Below, piece by piece: positions 23,001-35,784 of a DNA stretch of 64,000 nucleotides. Within the stretch, counting starts at the first letter, position 1. Every line of letters starts with the position of its first letter. Under the pieces are notes generated by a model. The model saw nothing but the letters and a program-made list of their open reading frames with translations. It made no database searches and was not told the DNA's origin. A program made the translations under genes and the position numbers. This DNA is from Carnegiea gigantea (taxonomy: Eukaryota; Streptophyta; Magnoliopsida; Caryophyllales; Cactaceae), in the NCBI GenBank assembly GCA_029747015.1, contig JAKOGI010000428.1, positions 129,501-193,500 of the forward strand, in the 5' to 3' direction.

Positions 23001-26000
23001 CTACATCATCTTTGCGCCAGAGAAGTCCAACTCTGGGTGCTGCATAATTGAAGTAACAGTTTGATGACTATCTGAATGCATGGATTAAATCCCTCGCCCA
23101 GGAAAAAAGAAGCAAAAAGAGGAAACATAGACTTTAAGATGACACACTGGTGTGAGAGGAAGAGATTAAGAAGCAAAGTACCTCAGCCATGAACTTCTTC
23201 AGTAATTCCTGTTTCTGCATCTCATCGCTAGTTGGCAGGCCCATAGACTTCTGCCTTTGATCAAACTGCACAAGGGGGAAGGGGACAATCATACTTAGAT
23301 ATCACCGAAAATCAGAAAGAAAAATACATTCACAAATGCCTCTGCTGCATCACATATTCCGTCACTCCTACCAAGGTAGGCTCTGGTTGCACATACAAAC
23401 AATGAGTTCTTACCATCATCTTCTCCACTGTCGACCTGGTCTCAGGATCCAAGTCAGAGAGCTTGCTGTTCTCAGGTTCAACCTTCTGAGTGTCAATTTC
23501 TGGTTCACCTTTTATCACACATCGCCACCATTCCATTTGATCATGCTTTGTTAGCAAAATTGATATAGCTTTCTGATCCTCTGAAGACAAAACAAGGTGA
23601 AAAATGAACACAACATACAAGAGTAGTCGACAATTGAGCATGTTGAAATTGAATAACACATAGTAAAGCATGAAAAGGAAGAAAGAAAACTATACTGCAT
23701 TATCCCAGAAAATAGCACATGTGACCAGCATGCAAATGTGTAAATTACAGCACGCAAACAAAAGAGTCACAAATGGAACCTCAGACATCGTTTGAAACAA
23801 AGGGGCTTGGAAATACCATAAATATTCAGACTACACAGAGGGCCCGCACCAGTATCAAATTGTTGAGCCTCAAAATCAAGAAGAGGGTGTGGAAATAACA
23901 CATATGACAGTGCAAAACAATGCAGCATTATGCAGTGACATTTTAAAAACGACACATGAATCTTCAAAATAACAATTTGAACTAGAAGCATACTCAAGGT
24001 CCTTTTGGGAAATTTAAATCTAGCTTATTCCTTTCACTCATTAGGGAAGACTTAGTAATTCCTTCATGCAAATAACTACCTCCATGTTCTGTCAAGTAAA
24101 ATCAAACTGGATTCAAGATTTGGATATCTGTACTCAGAATTGGAGATAAATCTAAATGAATTCAATTTTGAACAAAGAGAACAGATCACACACCAAAACC
24201 GGACAAGCAAAGCAATGATTCGAATCTGTTGAGTACAGTACTACCACAGTAAAGTGAGTGCATTGTCAAATAAAGAAGGGGTGGATGGAATGCTTAAATC
24301 TGCTTCCATACCCAAACTCCAAAAGCAATCATCAGGCTTTACAGGCTTGTACAGTTCCCCCTGCAAGTAGCCAAAAGAAAACAAGTAATGAGATCATAAT
24401 GCTCTTAGCAAAATGCAATGTTTACAAAGTAGTTATGCAAGACACAACAGTTGACCTGAAGATAATATAAGACTTACATCAATAATGGAAGATTTACCCC
24501 TCAGACCAACTTTCAGATGGTTCTTCTTTATGTCACACACAATGTCTCTGGACTTTGTCCCAGGAGGAACTGGTACAGTTACAGTCACCTCTTGCAAGCT
24601 CTGTGTCCAAGAATAGTTATCGAGATCAAGACCATTCCCTTTGTTTGGAGCTGAGCATGCATATTTCAAACAGACGAATGTAAGAAAACCTGAATGCTTC
24701 AACCAAATGCATGAAAAGGTTTCACCAAAATAAATTATACAGCTCAGTAAACAGGCAACAGACAGGAAAGGTTCAGAGAGCAGTCAATGATCAGCTATAT
24801 AATATTACATCATTAACATTGATAACGTCCACTAGCTTATGATGGGCCAAACCAGCTTGCAATAGTTTAAAGTAATGATACAACAGTTTTCTGCATGAAC
24901 AATGTCAGGAAACGCCTGGACAACTCTAAAACAATCTCAATCAAGTTGATTGCTCAACTCTTCTGGATCACTTTTAACTTGACCACATAAAACAGGAGAA
25001 CAATCAATCAATAACAATAAGCGTGGCCAATAATTTCACTGGAGCCTAGACTGGAGTTTTTTCAACACGAGTAAACAAAACTAAGATCAGGACACAAGAG
25101 GTAAGTAAAATAACCCGACAACCAAAGCATCAGTAGCACCTATTATTTGGCAGCTTCTGTTGCATCCACCTCCAACATTCAAGAAACTAAAGCACATATG
25201 ATATAAGCGGTGCATGCTTGATGAGCAGGTCTAAAAACAAAATTCTCTCTTTTGGGTGACAAGAAACAAAGAATGGCTTCATTATCAAATTTGAAAGCTT
25301 GGTATCGTAAGTACTTTTGAGCCCTAAACAAATACCAAACATCTCACTCTTAACCGTACAACTCAAACCTTGATAAATCACAATGCCTTCAGTTGCAAAG
25401 TCGGCAATCACACCAAACAATCTCAAGTTACAAACTTTACGCTCAATCCTATCAGACACCTTGAGAGTGTATCGCTGATCGAGTAAACAAGATCCATCAA
25501 GTCCACAGTAATCAACCAGAAAACCAAACTGCAAAGACAAACTTACTAAGTGCGCAGGACAAGCACTCTCACATTGACACAATCTGTTCGCAGGACAACA
25601 ATCACACCATAACACTAACTAGAAACAAGTAGATGTTCATATAACAGATACGCATCTACGCAAATTGATTAACAGCAAAAGATTCAAACTTTAGAATCAC
25701 CAGTCAAAAAACACACAGTAGTCATCAAAAGATCCACATACCACGGGCCAAGCCAAAAAGGCTGACAAGCATAATAAGATGACTCCGCGAAGATTAAAAA
25801 GCCAACATGCTAAAAACAATAACTTTAACAATGTACCTACTCTATCACAAACAACTCAATCACATAAACCAAAACCACAAACCCTAATATTAGATATGAA
25901 TAGAACAACAACGAATTACGATTCAATACCTCTGTACTTAGATTTCTCCTTTTCATCCTTATCCTCCTCCATTGGCGCCGGGTCCTCCTTCTCCGAAGCA

Positions 26001-26305
26001 CTTGCAGAAGCAGCAGCAGAAGCAGAAGCAGCAGCTTCTTGTTCCTTCTTCTTCTTCTTCTCAAGTTCCTCCCTCTGCTTCTTCTCTCTCAACTTCTTAA
26101 CCAAACCGACAACCTCCTTCTCAGAAGAATCCTTGGAGAAGAAATTGGACTCAGCAGCGACGAACTCAAACGCAGATTGAAGAAACCCTAGCGGATTCGA
26201 CGGGTCAAGAGTTGCACTGAAATTCTTCACACTCTGGCTTAGCTGTTGCTGTTGCTGTTGCTGTTGTGGTTGTGGTTCTTCCTCGTAATCGGACAGAATC
26301 GCCAT
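23001..26305 (-). CDS. BOB1-like: NudC-domain co-chaperone, BOBBER1 type
   Basis: Six exons: 26305-25930, 24650-24478, 24360-24312, 23580-23414, 23265-23182, 23039-23001, giving 295 residues with correct phase throughout. Exon 1 starts [10 protein letters not shown], carries a glutamine run (about residues 12-21), then [16 protein letters not shown], and a charged Lys/Glu/Ala coiled region. The CS (p23-like) domain fills exons 2-4: [45 protein letters not shown] and [20 protein letters not shown]. The tail [34 protein letters not shown] and [12 protein letters not shown] is the NudC C-terminal signature. Arabidopsis BOBBER1 is a cytosolic, heat-granule-associated chaperone needed for development and heat tolerance; the same role is inferred here. 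CT-rich DNA lies just upstream. Confidence 0.95.
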
Positions 26306-26479
26306 TGTTGGATGCTTCGAGAAAGACTTACAGAATTGCTTCGATTGCAAGGATTGTGAATTGAAAGGGAGGGAGGGAGGAGGGTTTGTATAAGAGAGAG
26401 ACAGAGAGAAGAAAGCGTGAGCCTCGGGAGTCGACTCGCCTTCACGAGAAGAAGACTCGAGTAGAAGAGTATTCCAGAA

Positions 26480-27387
26480 TGTCCTTTTTTTTTTAAAAAA
26501 AAATTATTATGATAATAGCTCCTAAATAATTGAACTCACAGCGGGCTGGGTTTAGATTTTGGACTGCATCCATTTGTTTTCCTTTCGGCCCAGGCCCAAC
26601 TAATTAGGACCCAATACTGTTCATAGCTTTTAAAATTTTTTACTTTTAGCTTTAAGTAATGTTAAACTTAACTTACAGCTTTTTAAAGCCTCATGAACTT
26701 TCTAAGTTTCTTATCAGTCTAAACTATTTTTTACACATTGTAATTTAACATTATTGCTAAAAAGAGCAAGGTCTAAGGTAAATGTTGTGCTCTGCGGGGT
26801 TTGAACTTTGAGTTGTCAACTTTTCATATAAGAAGTACAAAATTCAAATGTAAATTTATTGTAAACGTTAAATAGTTTAAGCTCGCATAATAGTTAAACA
26901 AGATTGATGTTTTGAATTATGCGTAAATTCGATCTCAAGTTTAATTCTCAAATTCTCTCGTTGTATTATATTGACTTTTACGTCGCATTCAAATAATTAA
27001 ATAAACAACACACTCGTTGAGACTCGAGAGTAACTTGGTAAGTACACAAGCACACAATGGCACAATCAAGACATATAATCTATTCATCCATCTTCAAGCA
27101 GAAATACCAGAGAGTAATTAGGGTTCTTGTTTGCTCAATAAAAGGAAAACGCGATGCAAGGGAAATCACTTATTGCTGATAATTTATAAGCTTAATCAAA
27201 AAAATATTGTGATTAAACTTATAAACTTAAAACATTTTTGTTAGTAGTATATCTACTTTGTGTTTGATTTTTCTTCACATGTGCCTTGAACATGGTGTGA
27301 ATGGCATAATAATAATAATAAACAAAGAATACTAATCTTTAATTCATCTCAGCTCTAGGAACCAATTGTGTAAGAAGAATTGGTAAT
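26480..27387. other. Intergenic gap between the NudC promoter and the WSD 3' end
   Basis: No gene seen. It is AT-rich with scattered stops. The right edge must hold the WSD 3' UTR, and the left edge the NudC promoter. Confidence 0.6.
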
Positions 27388-30300
27388 CTAAGACTTTACA
27401 AGATTTCTTTGAAGAACAGCCTCTTTAGAGAGTTTGAGTGATTCTGCTATATCATCACATAGTTTGTGTGGATCTGGGATTACGTCTGGATCAACAGCAA
27501 GAACAACGGTCATCATGTTAATGTAGCTTTCATAATGTATTGTCAAAGCCTGTACAAAATCAAAACATGTTACACGTTAATATAGTCGAGTGAGACATAC
27601 CTTAAGATTGCATTGTCGTCCAGTACCACAAAAAACCTTCTAACCAAAAAATAAAAAACCCGAAGAAATAAATGTGAACTACATACTTGTGGATGTCCAT
27701 AAACACTTGAAGCAATGTACGCCATAGGATGACCGTAGAAGCTTATTTCTTCCGCCGGACCAACCACATTCGAGAAGGACATTGTGGTATTACAAAGAAC
27801 CCTATATGTTAGATTGGCCGTAATCTGTACAATTCAAGCAAAGTCACCTCATAAGCAAGTTTATAAATTAGGAGTCATCGAGCATAAATATGGATCATTT
27901 GGTTGATCCCAAACAAATCATATATACCCCGAGGCCTAATGTTTTAAGGATGAACTTAGCGATTGTGTACGTGCATGGCGCTTCAAGAGACCGTTTCTTC
28001 CTATCAATAGTAGCCTTAGCATCTAGAATGTAGTCCAAAGGGTCATTTTTGACATCAATATGGAACGGAAGGAGAATGTAAGCTATTGCATTGCCCCATT
28101 GCCATCGTCCTTTAGAATCTCCCTCCATCATCTCTGCTAAACCCTATGTAATAAACCATGGTAGGAATTAGGGTATATTCAAACTTTTGAGGAAGATGAT
28201 AGGATGTCAAATGTGGAAAGACAATACTCAAACCTCAATCGTGGTAGTCGGTCTAAGATTAACAAGGAGTGTTGATCTCAGACGAATGTTCTTGGGTTGA
28301 TTATTCCTTTGGACCTCATCGTCTCCTTTTCCTTTGCCTTTCCAGCCTTTCCCTGGAAAACGTCATCTTAGGAAGGGTTACTTTACATAAGAGATCTTTC
28401 TCAAGATACGCTATCCAGATTCTAGTATACAAATGAGTATGAAAGTGAAAAACTAACCATAACATCTATTCAGATACCGTGATAAGCCTGCCTGTGTTAT
28501 TCCTAAAACCACATCATTTATCGTCTGTGAACATATATAGGAGAAAACGGGCACCATCAGTTCCATCTTTCCAACTGTTTTTTTGGTTTTTTTTTGGGGG
28601 GGGGGGTTCTGCTCATATATGTTACAAAAGCTTACCATATCCATAGCATTCTTGACCAACTTGATGTCATCAAGGCTAAGTGTTCTATTAACAAATCTTT
28701 TAGGAGCCTTCTCAATCCCAGGCTTGCCCTTCAAAGGGGTGTTGGTGTCCTTCAAAAATATCATGGTGGCACCAAACATGACAACATCCACCAAAGTATT
28801 CCATAACACCTTCAAAAACACCAAGATAAGCACAAAGTACCCTAGAAACCCAAGGGAGCCAGTAGTCTGTAGTGTCGTGTTCTTCTTCCTCTTGTCGATA
28901 GGGAGAGAGGGCACTGCGTCAGGATCAGAGCTTTTACGAGTGCAAGCAAGGAGGAGGGACATGAGGGAGATGCCATCCCCCATAGAATGGTGAATTCTAA
29001 AGATACCAACGGAGTTAGCCTTGGAGGTTTTGATGTGGAGAATGTGCACTTCCCACAATGGTTTGGAGAAGTCCATGGGAGTCTTGGTTATGTTTGATAC
29101 ATAGTCTTCGACAAATTTGTCTGGCGACTCTATGTGTGGATCCAAATCTGGAATTACGAGGTGCTCATCTAGGTTCACCTGGGTCCGAACCCATCCTATT
29201 GGCTTTCCTTTGGCATCAAAGGCCTTTCATGAAACATCATAGGAAAGACGAAAATGAGACAACATCATAGGAAAGACAATATACAATGACAGTCATAAAA
29301 ATTGAAGCTATGAAAGCTATCAGCAACCCGCTTCTTGTTGTTAGCCTATATCACTAAAACGAACATGCCCAAAAGAAGATTTCAACTCCGTACAAGTAGT
29401 ACGACATAGAGGTTAAGAGTATGTAGGGATCGGATGCGTAGGCCTTTGACAACATGATGTCAGAGGCCACCCATTCCCTCTCAACAAGGCAAGTACAAAT
29501 GAAATGGACAATATTGATGTTCATAATAGAACCACCTTGAAATGTCTTCTAAAGTAAAGCCAAGTACCAACCACCCAGATGTTTCCACATGTTTGAATTT
29601 TTTTTCCCCAAATTTTTGAATACCACATAACTAGTAGCACACACAAACTTGGCTACTTGCGTTCCATATCCGCAAAGTTCAGACTTCAAAAAGAATTTGC
29701 AATTTCTTTGATTCTAGAGGCAGAAAACAAAGGGCCCCTTTTTGCCTCCTATATATAAAATTATTTTTTAATAGCACAGGCTGGAGCTATTCTAAAAGCA
29801 ATATATAGTTAGTTGGATAGTCGTATAAAGTTGGGATCGGGTCATTTTCATATAGTCGCATAAAGTTGGGATCGGGTCATTTTCAGATTAAATTCTCTTC
29901 AATTTTTTAATTATATCAAAACTGACTATTTGAATATTCCGAATTCTCTAACAAACTATTGAAAATAAGAAGTTAATATAATAAATTAAAAGGCTCATTT
30001 AGAGTGCAATGGTTTTAGGTCAACGATTGTATTTGTATGCTTTGCTTATAATCGACAGGATAGTTGAAGTGGTTTTACACTTGCTCCGTTTAAACAAGAT
30101 TTTGGGTTCGAGTATTGTGAATGGAGAAAATCCGTGATAGAAGACTTTTATCCCTCATTTGATCAACAGTAGCTCAACTTCAGTGAAATAGAGAATTCAA
30201 GACCCAAAAAAAATAATTGTCATTAGAATTACAAGGACAAACAAGGCAATAATTGATTGGATGCTGGCTCATTTAATTTGCGCCCTGCCAATGCCAAATA

Positions 30301-31969
30301 AATACGATCAGATGACTACTCATTTAATTTATACCTAACTCATACCGACTATTTATAAAAATCATTTGTTCTTATCATTTTATTAAAATTTATTTCAACT
30401 AGCTATTGTTTTCTCAACAAGGAAGAAGAAGAAGCTGCATATACATAATACTAAGGATTTGTTCTTTTCGTTGAGAAATAATACAAAGGACTGTAAATAA
30501 GTGAAGTTGATTGAGATTGGTAGAAGTAGATTAAAGTAGGTTAAAGTAGATATTTTTTTAGTTGAAGTGAGTTGAAGTGAGTTGAAGTGGATTGAACTAG
30601 GTTAAAGTGAATCGAACTTTAGAATGTGTGAGCCTGCCCTTAGTTTTCCAAGCCTATATTTAGGGCTTGTTCTTTTCGTGGGTAAATTACGATGGATAAA
30701 AGGGTTAAGTGAGTTGAAGTAATTAAGTTGAGGTAGGTTGAAGTGGGTTGAAGTTGATTGAAGTTGATTGAATTTTTTTATATGACAAATTGAACTTAGT
30801 TAAAATAGTGGAAGGGGGTTAAAGTAGATTGAAGTGGGTTAAAGCAAGTTGAAGTGTATTGAAGTAGGTTGAGTTTAATATTTTATAATTGACCCACGAA
30901 AAGAACATGCCCTTAATGACTATAATTAAACGGCAAATTCTTAATCTTGCAACAAGTTTTGGCTCTAACCCAATAACAATAAAATAATCCAAAATGAAAA
31001 GATTAAAAACAAAAAAGCAGCCAAGCCCCAATGTAAGGACTGATCCAGACCTATAGACCCAATGATATTGGACAATTTAAACTAATAAAATTTTATTCTT
31101 TTAAAAAAGATCATGAAAATAGTAGATCGTATCTAAAAAAATATGAAAAATTATTTTTTGATCTGTAAAAATCACAAAAAGTAATACAATAATAATAAAG
31201 TTATACATATATAATTTAGGACTACTGTTCGATATCGAAAAAGATAGTGCTGAAAACTATCACATAAATTGTAATGACCTACTAATTACGTCAATTTCTC
31301 ATTTGTATAGGATGTGATGCATGAGGGCCACCAGCATTTGTTATGGCCTTCCAATGAAGCTTCATGGTTAGAGGATCACGTTATCAAGATTAAAATATTA
31401 CCACAGGGCTACTACGTTATTTAGGTCTCAGATCCTCCATTTAATTAGAATCGAATTATTATTGATCCAATAGAGTAGAGTTCTTCTACCATAAATTTTT
31501 TATATTCACAAGATTCGAACTTAGGACCTTTTTTAAAGAAAACAAGTACCAAACTACTTGAACCAACCTGTATTAAAACAGTACTATAACATTATCAATA
31601 TTAATCAATCATATTTCAGGTGGATTTAAAGCTAAAATACTAGTATTAAAATATTAAACAGGGTCAAAACAAGACAGCTAAATTAAAAAAAAAAAAAGAG
31701 AAGGAAATTAACGGGATGAGTGGAATCGATACCAGCTTGCTAGAGAAGCGAGGATGCTTCAAAAGAGTTTGCGTAGCACCTTCTTTAAGAACCTCCACAT
31801 CAATCCTAATTTTGCAACCCATCTCCGTTATTATACAGCAGTTCATTCGCGGCGCGTGGAACAGACGCCCCGCCGGGCTCAGCGGCTCCACCACCTCCTC
31901 CTCCTCCGCCGATGAGTTGACCTCCCTCTTTGTCTGGATGGGCTTTAATGCCCCTTTGAACATCGTCAT
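27388..31969 (-). CDS. WSD1-like: Wax ester synthase/diacylglycerol acyltransferase (WSD1-like)
   Basis: Seven exons: 31969-31733, 29223-28636, 28524-28458, 28352-28234, 28143-27928, 27824-27687, 27549-27388, giving 508 residues, all phases consistent. Exon 1 encodes EPLSPAGRLFHAPRMNC and LLKHPRFSSKL, the family N-terminus. Exon 2 has the catalytic HHSMGDG (HHxxxDG, about residues 157-163), GISLMSLLLACTRK, a hydrophobic segment (about 215-245) and TPLKGKPGIEKAPKRFVNRT. Exons 3-7 form the C-terminal DUF1298 part (INDVVLGITQAGLSRYL, RLRSTLLVNLRP, NVVGPAEEISFYGHP, ALTIHYESYINMM). The enzyme joins acyl-CoA to fatty alcohols, making wax esters, usually at the ER for cuticular wax. A second Met at 31963 could also start it. 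The 2.5-kb first intron is loaded with mobile elements. Confidence 0.95.
29817..29885. repeat. 34-bp tandem duplication in WSD intron 1
   Basis: Two copies (29817-29850 and 29852-29885) starting ATAGTCG, identical but for one base, separated by a single T. Confidence 0.9.
30025..30214 (+). mobile_element. Probable tRNA-derived SINE in WSD intron 1
   Basis: An A-box-like TAGTTGAAGTGG (30061-30072) and a B-box-like GGGTTCGAGTATT (30104-30116) sit at tRNA-like spacing, and an A8 tail lies at 30206-30213. No clear target duplication was seen. It is antisense to the WSD gene. Confidence 0.45.
30455..30639 (+). mobile_element. MITE with TTGAAG-type internal repeat, copy B1 (degenerate)
   Basis: The left end GGATTTGTTCTTTTCGTTG matches the family and the body is a run of AGTTGAAGTG/AGGTTAAAGT units. 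The right end is decayed down to CTGCCC. It lies right next to copy B2 in the same direction. Confidence 0.6.
30663..30912 (+). mobile_element. MITE with TTGAAG-type internal repeat, copy B2 (best preserved, 250 bp)
   Basis: The terminal inverted repeat is about 22 bp: GGGCTTGTTCTTTTCGTGGG on the left, and CCCACGAAAAGAACATGCCC on the right. It is flanked by an exact 3-bp duplication, TTA (30660-30662 and 30913-30915). TWA duplications and GGG-starting ends fit the PIF/Harbinger (Tourist) group. The body is GGTTGAAGTG-like units repeated with variation. It lies in WSD intron 1. Confidence 0.85.
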
Positions 31970-32119
31970 CGATCCGGCAAGGGTATGTGTTGTAAATTCG
32001 GGACGTGTTGCAGGGGTGGCTTTGTCAGAGAGAAAAAGGTTGCGGCCCCTGTTAGCCGATCAAGGGTCAACGAATGGCAGAATGCTGCCCGTGAAATTGG
32101 AGGGTGGACGTTATTTATA

Positions 32120-33837
32120 GGGAAGTTTGTGGAATGAGAGCATGACCATAAATGCCCCCGCCAAGGTGAGTGTTATTACATGTAGTGCCATTGTGGAGTA
32201 AACTATGGAACACACAAGATGAATAAACCATCAAACACAATCCATACACTTTGAAGTTCATGTTTTAGGACAAAAAGTCAAAAAGTGTGACCCCCTCCAC
32301 TCCTACCCCAAAAGCCCCCACCCAAAAAAAAGGAAGGGAAGAAAAAGCAGTCAAGGAGTTAGGTTTCTCTGACCTCGTTAATCTGTGCTTCTGGATCTCC
32401 TTGTAGGCCTGTTCTTTTCGTTGAAAAATATATGTATTTTTTTATTGAAATGGGTTAAAGTTGATTGAAGTTAGTATATTTTTATACGACTGGTAGAAAT
32501 TGATTAAAATAGTAGATTGAAGTGGGTTAAAATTAGCTGAAGTTGGTATTATTTTATTAAAATTTGTGAAGTAGGTTAAAGTTGGTTAAAATTGATAAAT
32601 TAAGATTTACCAGCAAAAAGAACAGGGCCGTACTGCAGCACACTTGCAAAAGCAAGATAATAATAAGTCAATAAGAATAAGACAAAAAAAACCGTAACTG
32701 GTGGGTTTGGAACACTAATGTCATTAATCATTAGCAAAGGCGCCTTTGATATCATTGCTAGTTGTAGTTTAAAGTAACGATATGTGACTGATGACCCACT
32801 AACCCTCATACAATCCCCTCTTTCAAGAACAACATTAATCAAAGATATGCGACCACAGTACTTGTAAATCTTTTAGATTTTGGATTACACATCATCAGAT
32901 TTCACAAATGGAGCAAAATTAATGCACTTGGATATATAATTCTGGTAAAGCTATTGATAAACGAGGTAATTAGTACTAATCAAGCTTGCTTGTCCAAGGA
33001 AACTATCCAAGGCAATTAATGTTTTGGGAACGCAAAGCACATGGCTATGGCGAGGGCACGTAACGTAATTGCAATGGAGTACGTAACAACTATCTTGCCT
33101 GTCTTTCAGTTTGATTGGGATCCCCTGATTGCTTAATTCCAAGTGCGTGCATGCCCATTGACAACATAGAAGCTGCCGTTTTGCAAATGCTCTCTGCTAA
33201 GTGCAAGTGCGATTCGTGTATACGACCGTTTCATAGTATTTTTCTCATAAAATACGTTTATATATGTTTGAGTAAACTTGTGTTATGTGTATGAACATTC
33301 ACATTCTGTATATATAATCTAAAATTGTGATATTTTATCAATCAGTTATGTGCATTGATTTATTTTGCTTGCCTCGGACTTGAACTTTGGGCCGAAAGGT
33401 CGTTTACTTCACTGTTTGTTGGAGACATAAAGAGAACTTTGCTTGTCTCGGACTTGAACTTTAAATTCTAACTGTTAGCTTTCTTAAACTTACAATATGT
33501 TTTATTAATATGTTTTGATGAAAGATAAAAAGGAATTGATTTATTGGTATATTTATTTGGACCTACCTTAGTATTTTTATTATTTAATGTAATATGATTA
33601 TAAGTAGATATTGACATGATTGATTTTATCTTTGGGATAATTTAGTATTTAAATTTGAATATGTGATCTTTATATTCAAATTTGATTATGTGATTTTAAG
33701 ATAATATTATGATTCTTTATATGCTAATACTTTTGAAATAATCATCATTTGCCTAATTATGATAATATATTTTGAGCTTGGAAGGATGTTGATGCTAAGA
33801 ATCAGCTCTAGCATATCTCTCCAGCAAGGTAAGTAAC
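32120..33837. other. Intergenic region upstream of WSD, before the retrotransposon block
   Basis: Apart from the MITE at 32406-32629 I see no gene. WSD promoter elements should lie in its left part. The frames at 32600-32842 and 32951-33142 have no domain. From about 33360 it is AT-rich, with CTTGCCTCGGACTTGAACTTT repeated once with slight change (about 33367 and 33441). Confidence 0.55.
32406..32629 (+). mobile_element. MITE with TTGAAG-type internal repeat, copy C (224 bp)
   Basis: The ends are GGCCTGTTCTTTTCGTTG and CAGCAAAAAGAACAGGGCC, inverted with few mismatches. The flanks carry an exact 3-bp duplication, GTA (32403-32405 and 32630-32632). The body repeats GGTTAAAGTTGATTGAAGTT-like units. 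Confidence 0.8.
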
Positions 33838-34434
33838 TGTTGGAATCAAATCATGGACGTTGCAGCAGAACTGTCAGATTCAAGGGCTTGAAATTGGGGA
33901 TTCAAGGCCTTGAACCAATGCTGAAAATCATCCTTTCCTTCGTTGGAGCAACGGTCACTTTCCTAAAGTTCTTTCAACCTCTTCAACATCATTTGGCTAT
34001 AAATTAAGAGGTTTTTGCAGCTGGAGAAAGACGCACAAGAAAAAGGAAAGAGCAACAACATACACTTGTATACTTTGAGCTTCAAATTGCTATTCACTTA
34101 TTTGAGTGGTATTGTTCAATATTGTAATTAGGTGGGGTATAGAGTTGAAGGATCAACTCTACCAATGACTTGTTGAAAGGTCAACTTGTAGTTTGGAACT
34201 TAGAGTAGGTGTACTCTAGAGTTGTGTAATCCCTCCTAATAAAATTGGGTTAAACCTAGAGTTAGGAACTCTAGGCGGGGACTAAGCATGGTTGAGGCTA
34301 ACCTCGTTAAAAATTACTCGTGTCTTGTCTACGTTTACTTTCCGCATTTCTATTTCAATTATTTTGAGACTTTAATTATCATCCTATTCACACCGCCCTC
34401 TAAGGTGATTTAATTAGCCAAAATCGGGCCAACA
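33838..34434 (+). repeat. 5' LTR of the outer element
   Basis: It begins TGTTGGAATC and ends GGGCCAACA, so it has the TG...CA form. It pairs with 35785-36321 plus 41364-41427. Confidence 0.9.
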
Positions 34435-34489
34435 ATTGGTATCAGAGTAGGAGCTATTATTTAAGACTTGACCGTCGGTAGTTAGATCC

Positions 34490-35654
34490 ATGGCTAGTTT
34501 ATCAAATGCTTCTATTAATTATCCTCCAATATTTGATGGAACTAATTTTTCTCTTTGAAAGTGCAGGATGAAATCATTTATTAGATCTATCAATTTTGAT
34601 TTTTGGGGCATCATTTCGAATGATCTTTTTGTACCAAATTGGACAAGAGATCATGGAAGTGCTGTTATCAAGCCAAAGAGTGAATACACTCAAGATGACT
34701 ATGAGATGCTTAAGAAAAATTCTAGAGTTTTATATATATTACAATGTGTTCTAAATGATGAAATATTTAACCATGTTTGCTATTATGAGATAGCTAAAGA
34801 TCTTTGAAAAAAACTTACATTACTATACGAAGACAAAAGCCAAGAAAACATTCCCGATTCGTCAAGAAGAGACAATATGCTTGGCAACTTGAATGACGAA
34901 AAAGAGATTACTCATTTTTGTCTAATAGTAAATGAAAAAGTTAGAGATCGGGATGCAAGAGACAATGATGATGATGATGATGATGAAAGCACAAGTGATG
35001 ATGAAGAAGAAGATGAGGAAATGGAATATGACGTTCCAGATGAGGTATATAATTGTCTTCTTAATTATTCTAAACGTAAGTTAATAAAAGTCTTACTTTA
35101 TTATATTAGACATCAAGAAGGACATTAGACATCAAGAAGGACACATTTCTAAAATTAAAGATTTGAAGAAAAAGAATTTTAAATTTTCTCAAGAAAATGT
35201 TGAATTTCAAAAATCAAATGGTTTAGTGTGTAATGATTTAAAAAGTTTCCAAGAGAAAGTTGTCCTTCTTGAGAAAGAAAAAGATAAGCTTCAAGTGAAG
35301 TATGCCAATCTTGAAAAAGTTATCTTAAAATTTTCAAAAGGAGAAGAGAATTTCAATAAAATTCTTAGCACACAAAAAACGTCGTTTAACAAAGAAGGAA
35401 TCAGTTTTAATCCGTTCAATAAAAAGAAGTGTTATAAAAACTCAATTGTTAAATTGACTCACTCCAAAAGTAAGACTTCTATTACTTGCAATTATTGTTG
35501 CAAATCAAGACATCTTTTAACTCATTGTCCTATTAAAAGAAATGGTCTTAGTAGCACACAAATTTGGGTACCAAAAGTAACAAGGTCATGCATTGTGGCA
35601 AATAATTATGATTATGGAACTGGATTTTCTAAATGTGTTTTGAGAAAGGTATAA
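34490..35654 (+). pseudogene. Decayed copia gag of the outer element
   Basis: The frame starts MASLSNASINYPPIFDGTN, a copia gag N-terminus. Two in-frame TGA stops (34556-34558 and 34805-34807) fall where the family keeps tryptophan, as expected from G-to-A decay. Further on come an acidic Asp/Glu run (about 34965-35020), a coiled charged stretch, and a CCHC-like zinc knuckle (CNYCCKSRHLLTHC, near 35490-35530). No protease, integrase or reverse transcriptase follows before the 3' LTR. Confidence 0.8.
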
Positions 35655-35784
35655 GTTTATTTTACAGGGCATTTTGCATCCACATGAGAATAAAACATCA
35701 AATTGTGAAATTGGATGCACGTGAAATGTTGAAGTACTCATGAAAATTGCTTTATGGTTCAAGGAGGTTGAAATAATAGGTAAA

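Noticed and set aside
25187..25615. 142-codon minus-strand frame in NudC intron 1
   Set aside because: No domain and no phase-compatible splice sites; the exon 1 to exon 2 junction already completes the protein.
30455..30912. A satellite or centromeric array from the TTGAAG repeats
   Set aside because: The runs are short, bounded by inverted ends and scattered in both directions, which fits a mobile element.
33807..33837. CTAGCAT near 33807 matching CTAGCAT after 41427 as a target duplication of the outer element
   Set aside because: The left copy is about 25 bases away from the LTR start, so the match may be chance.
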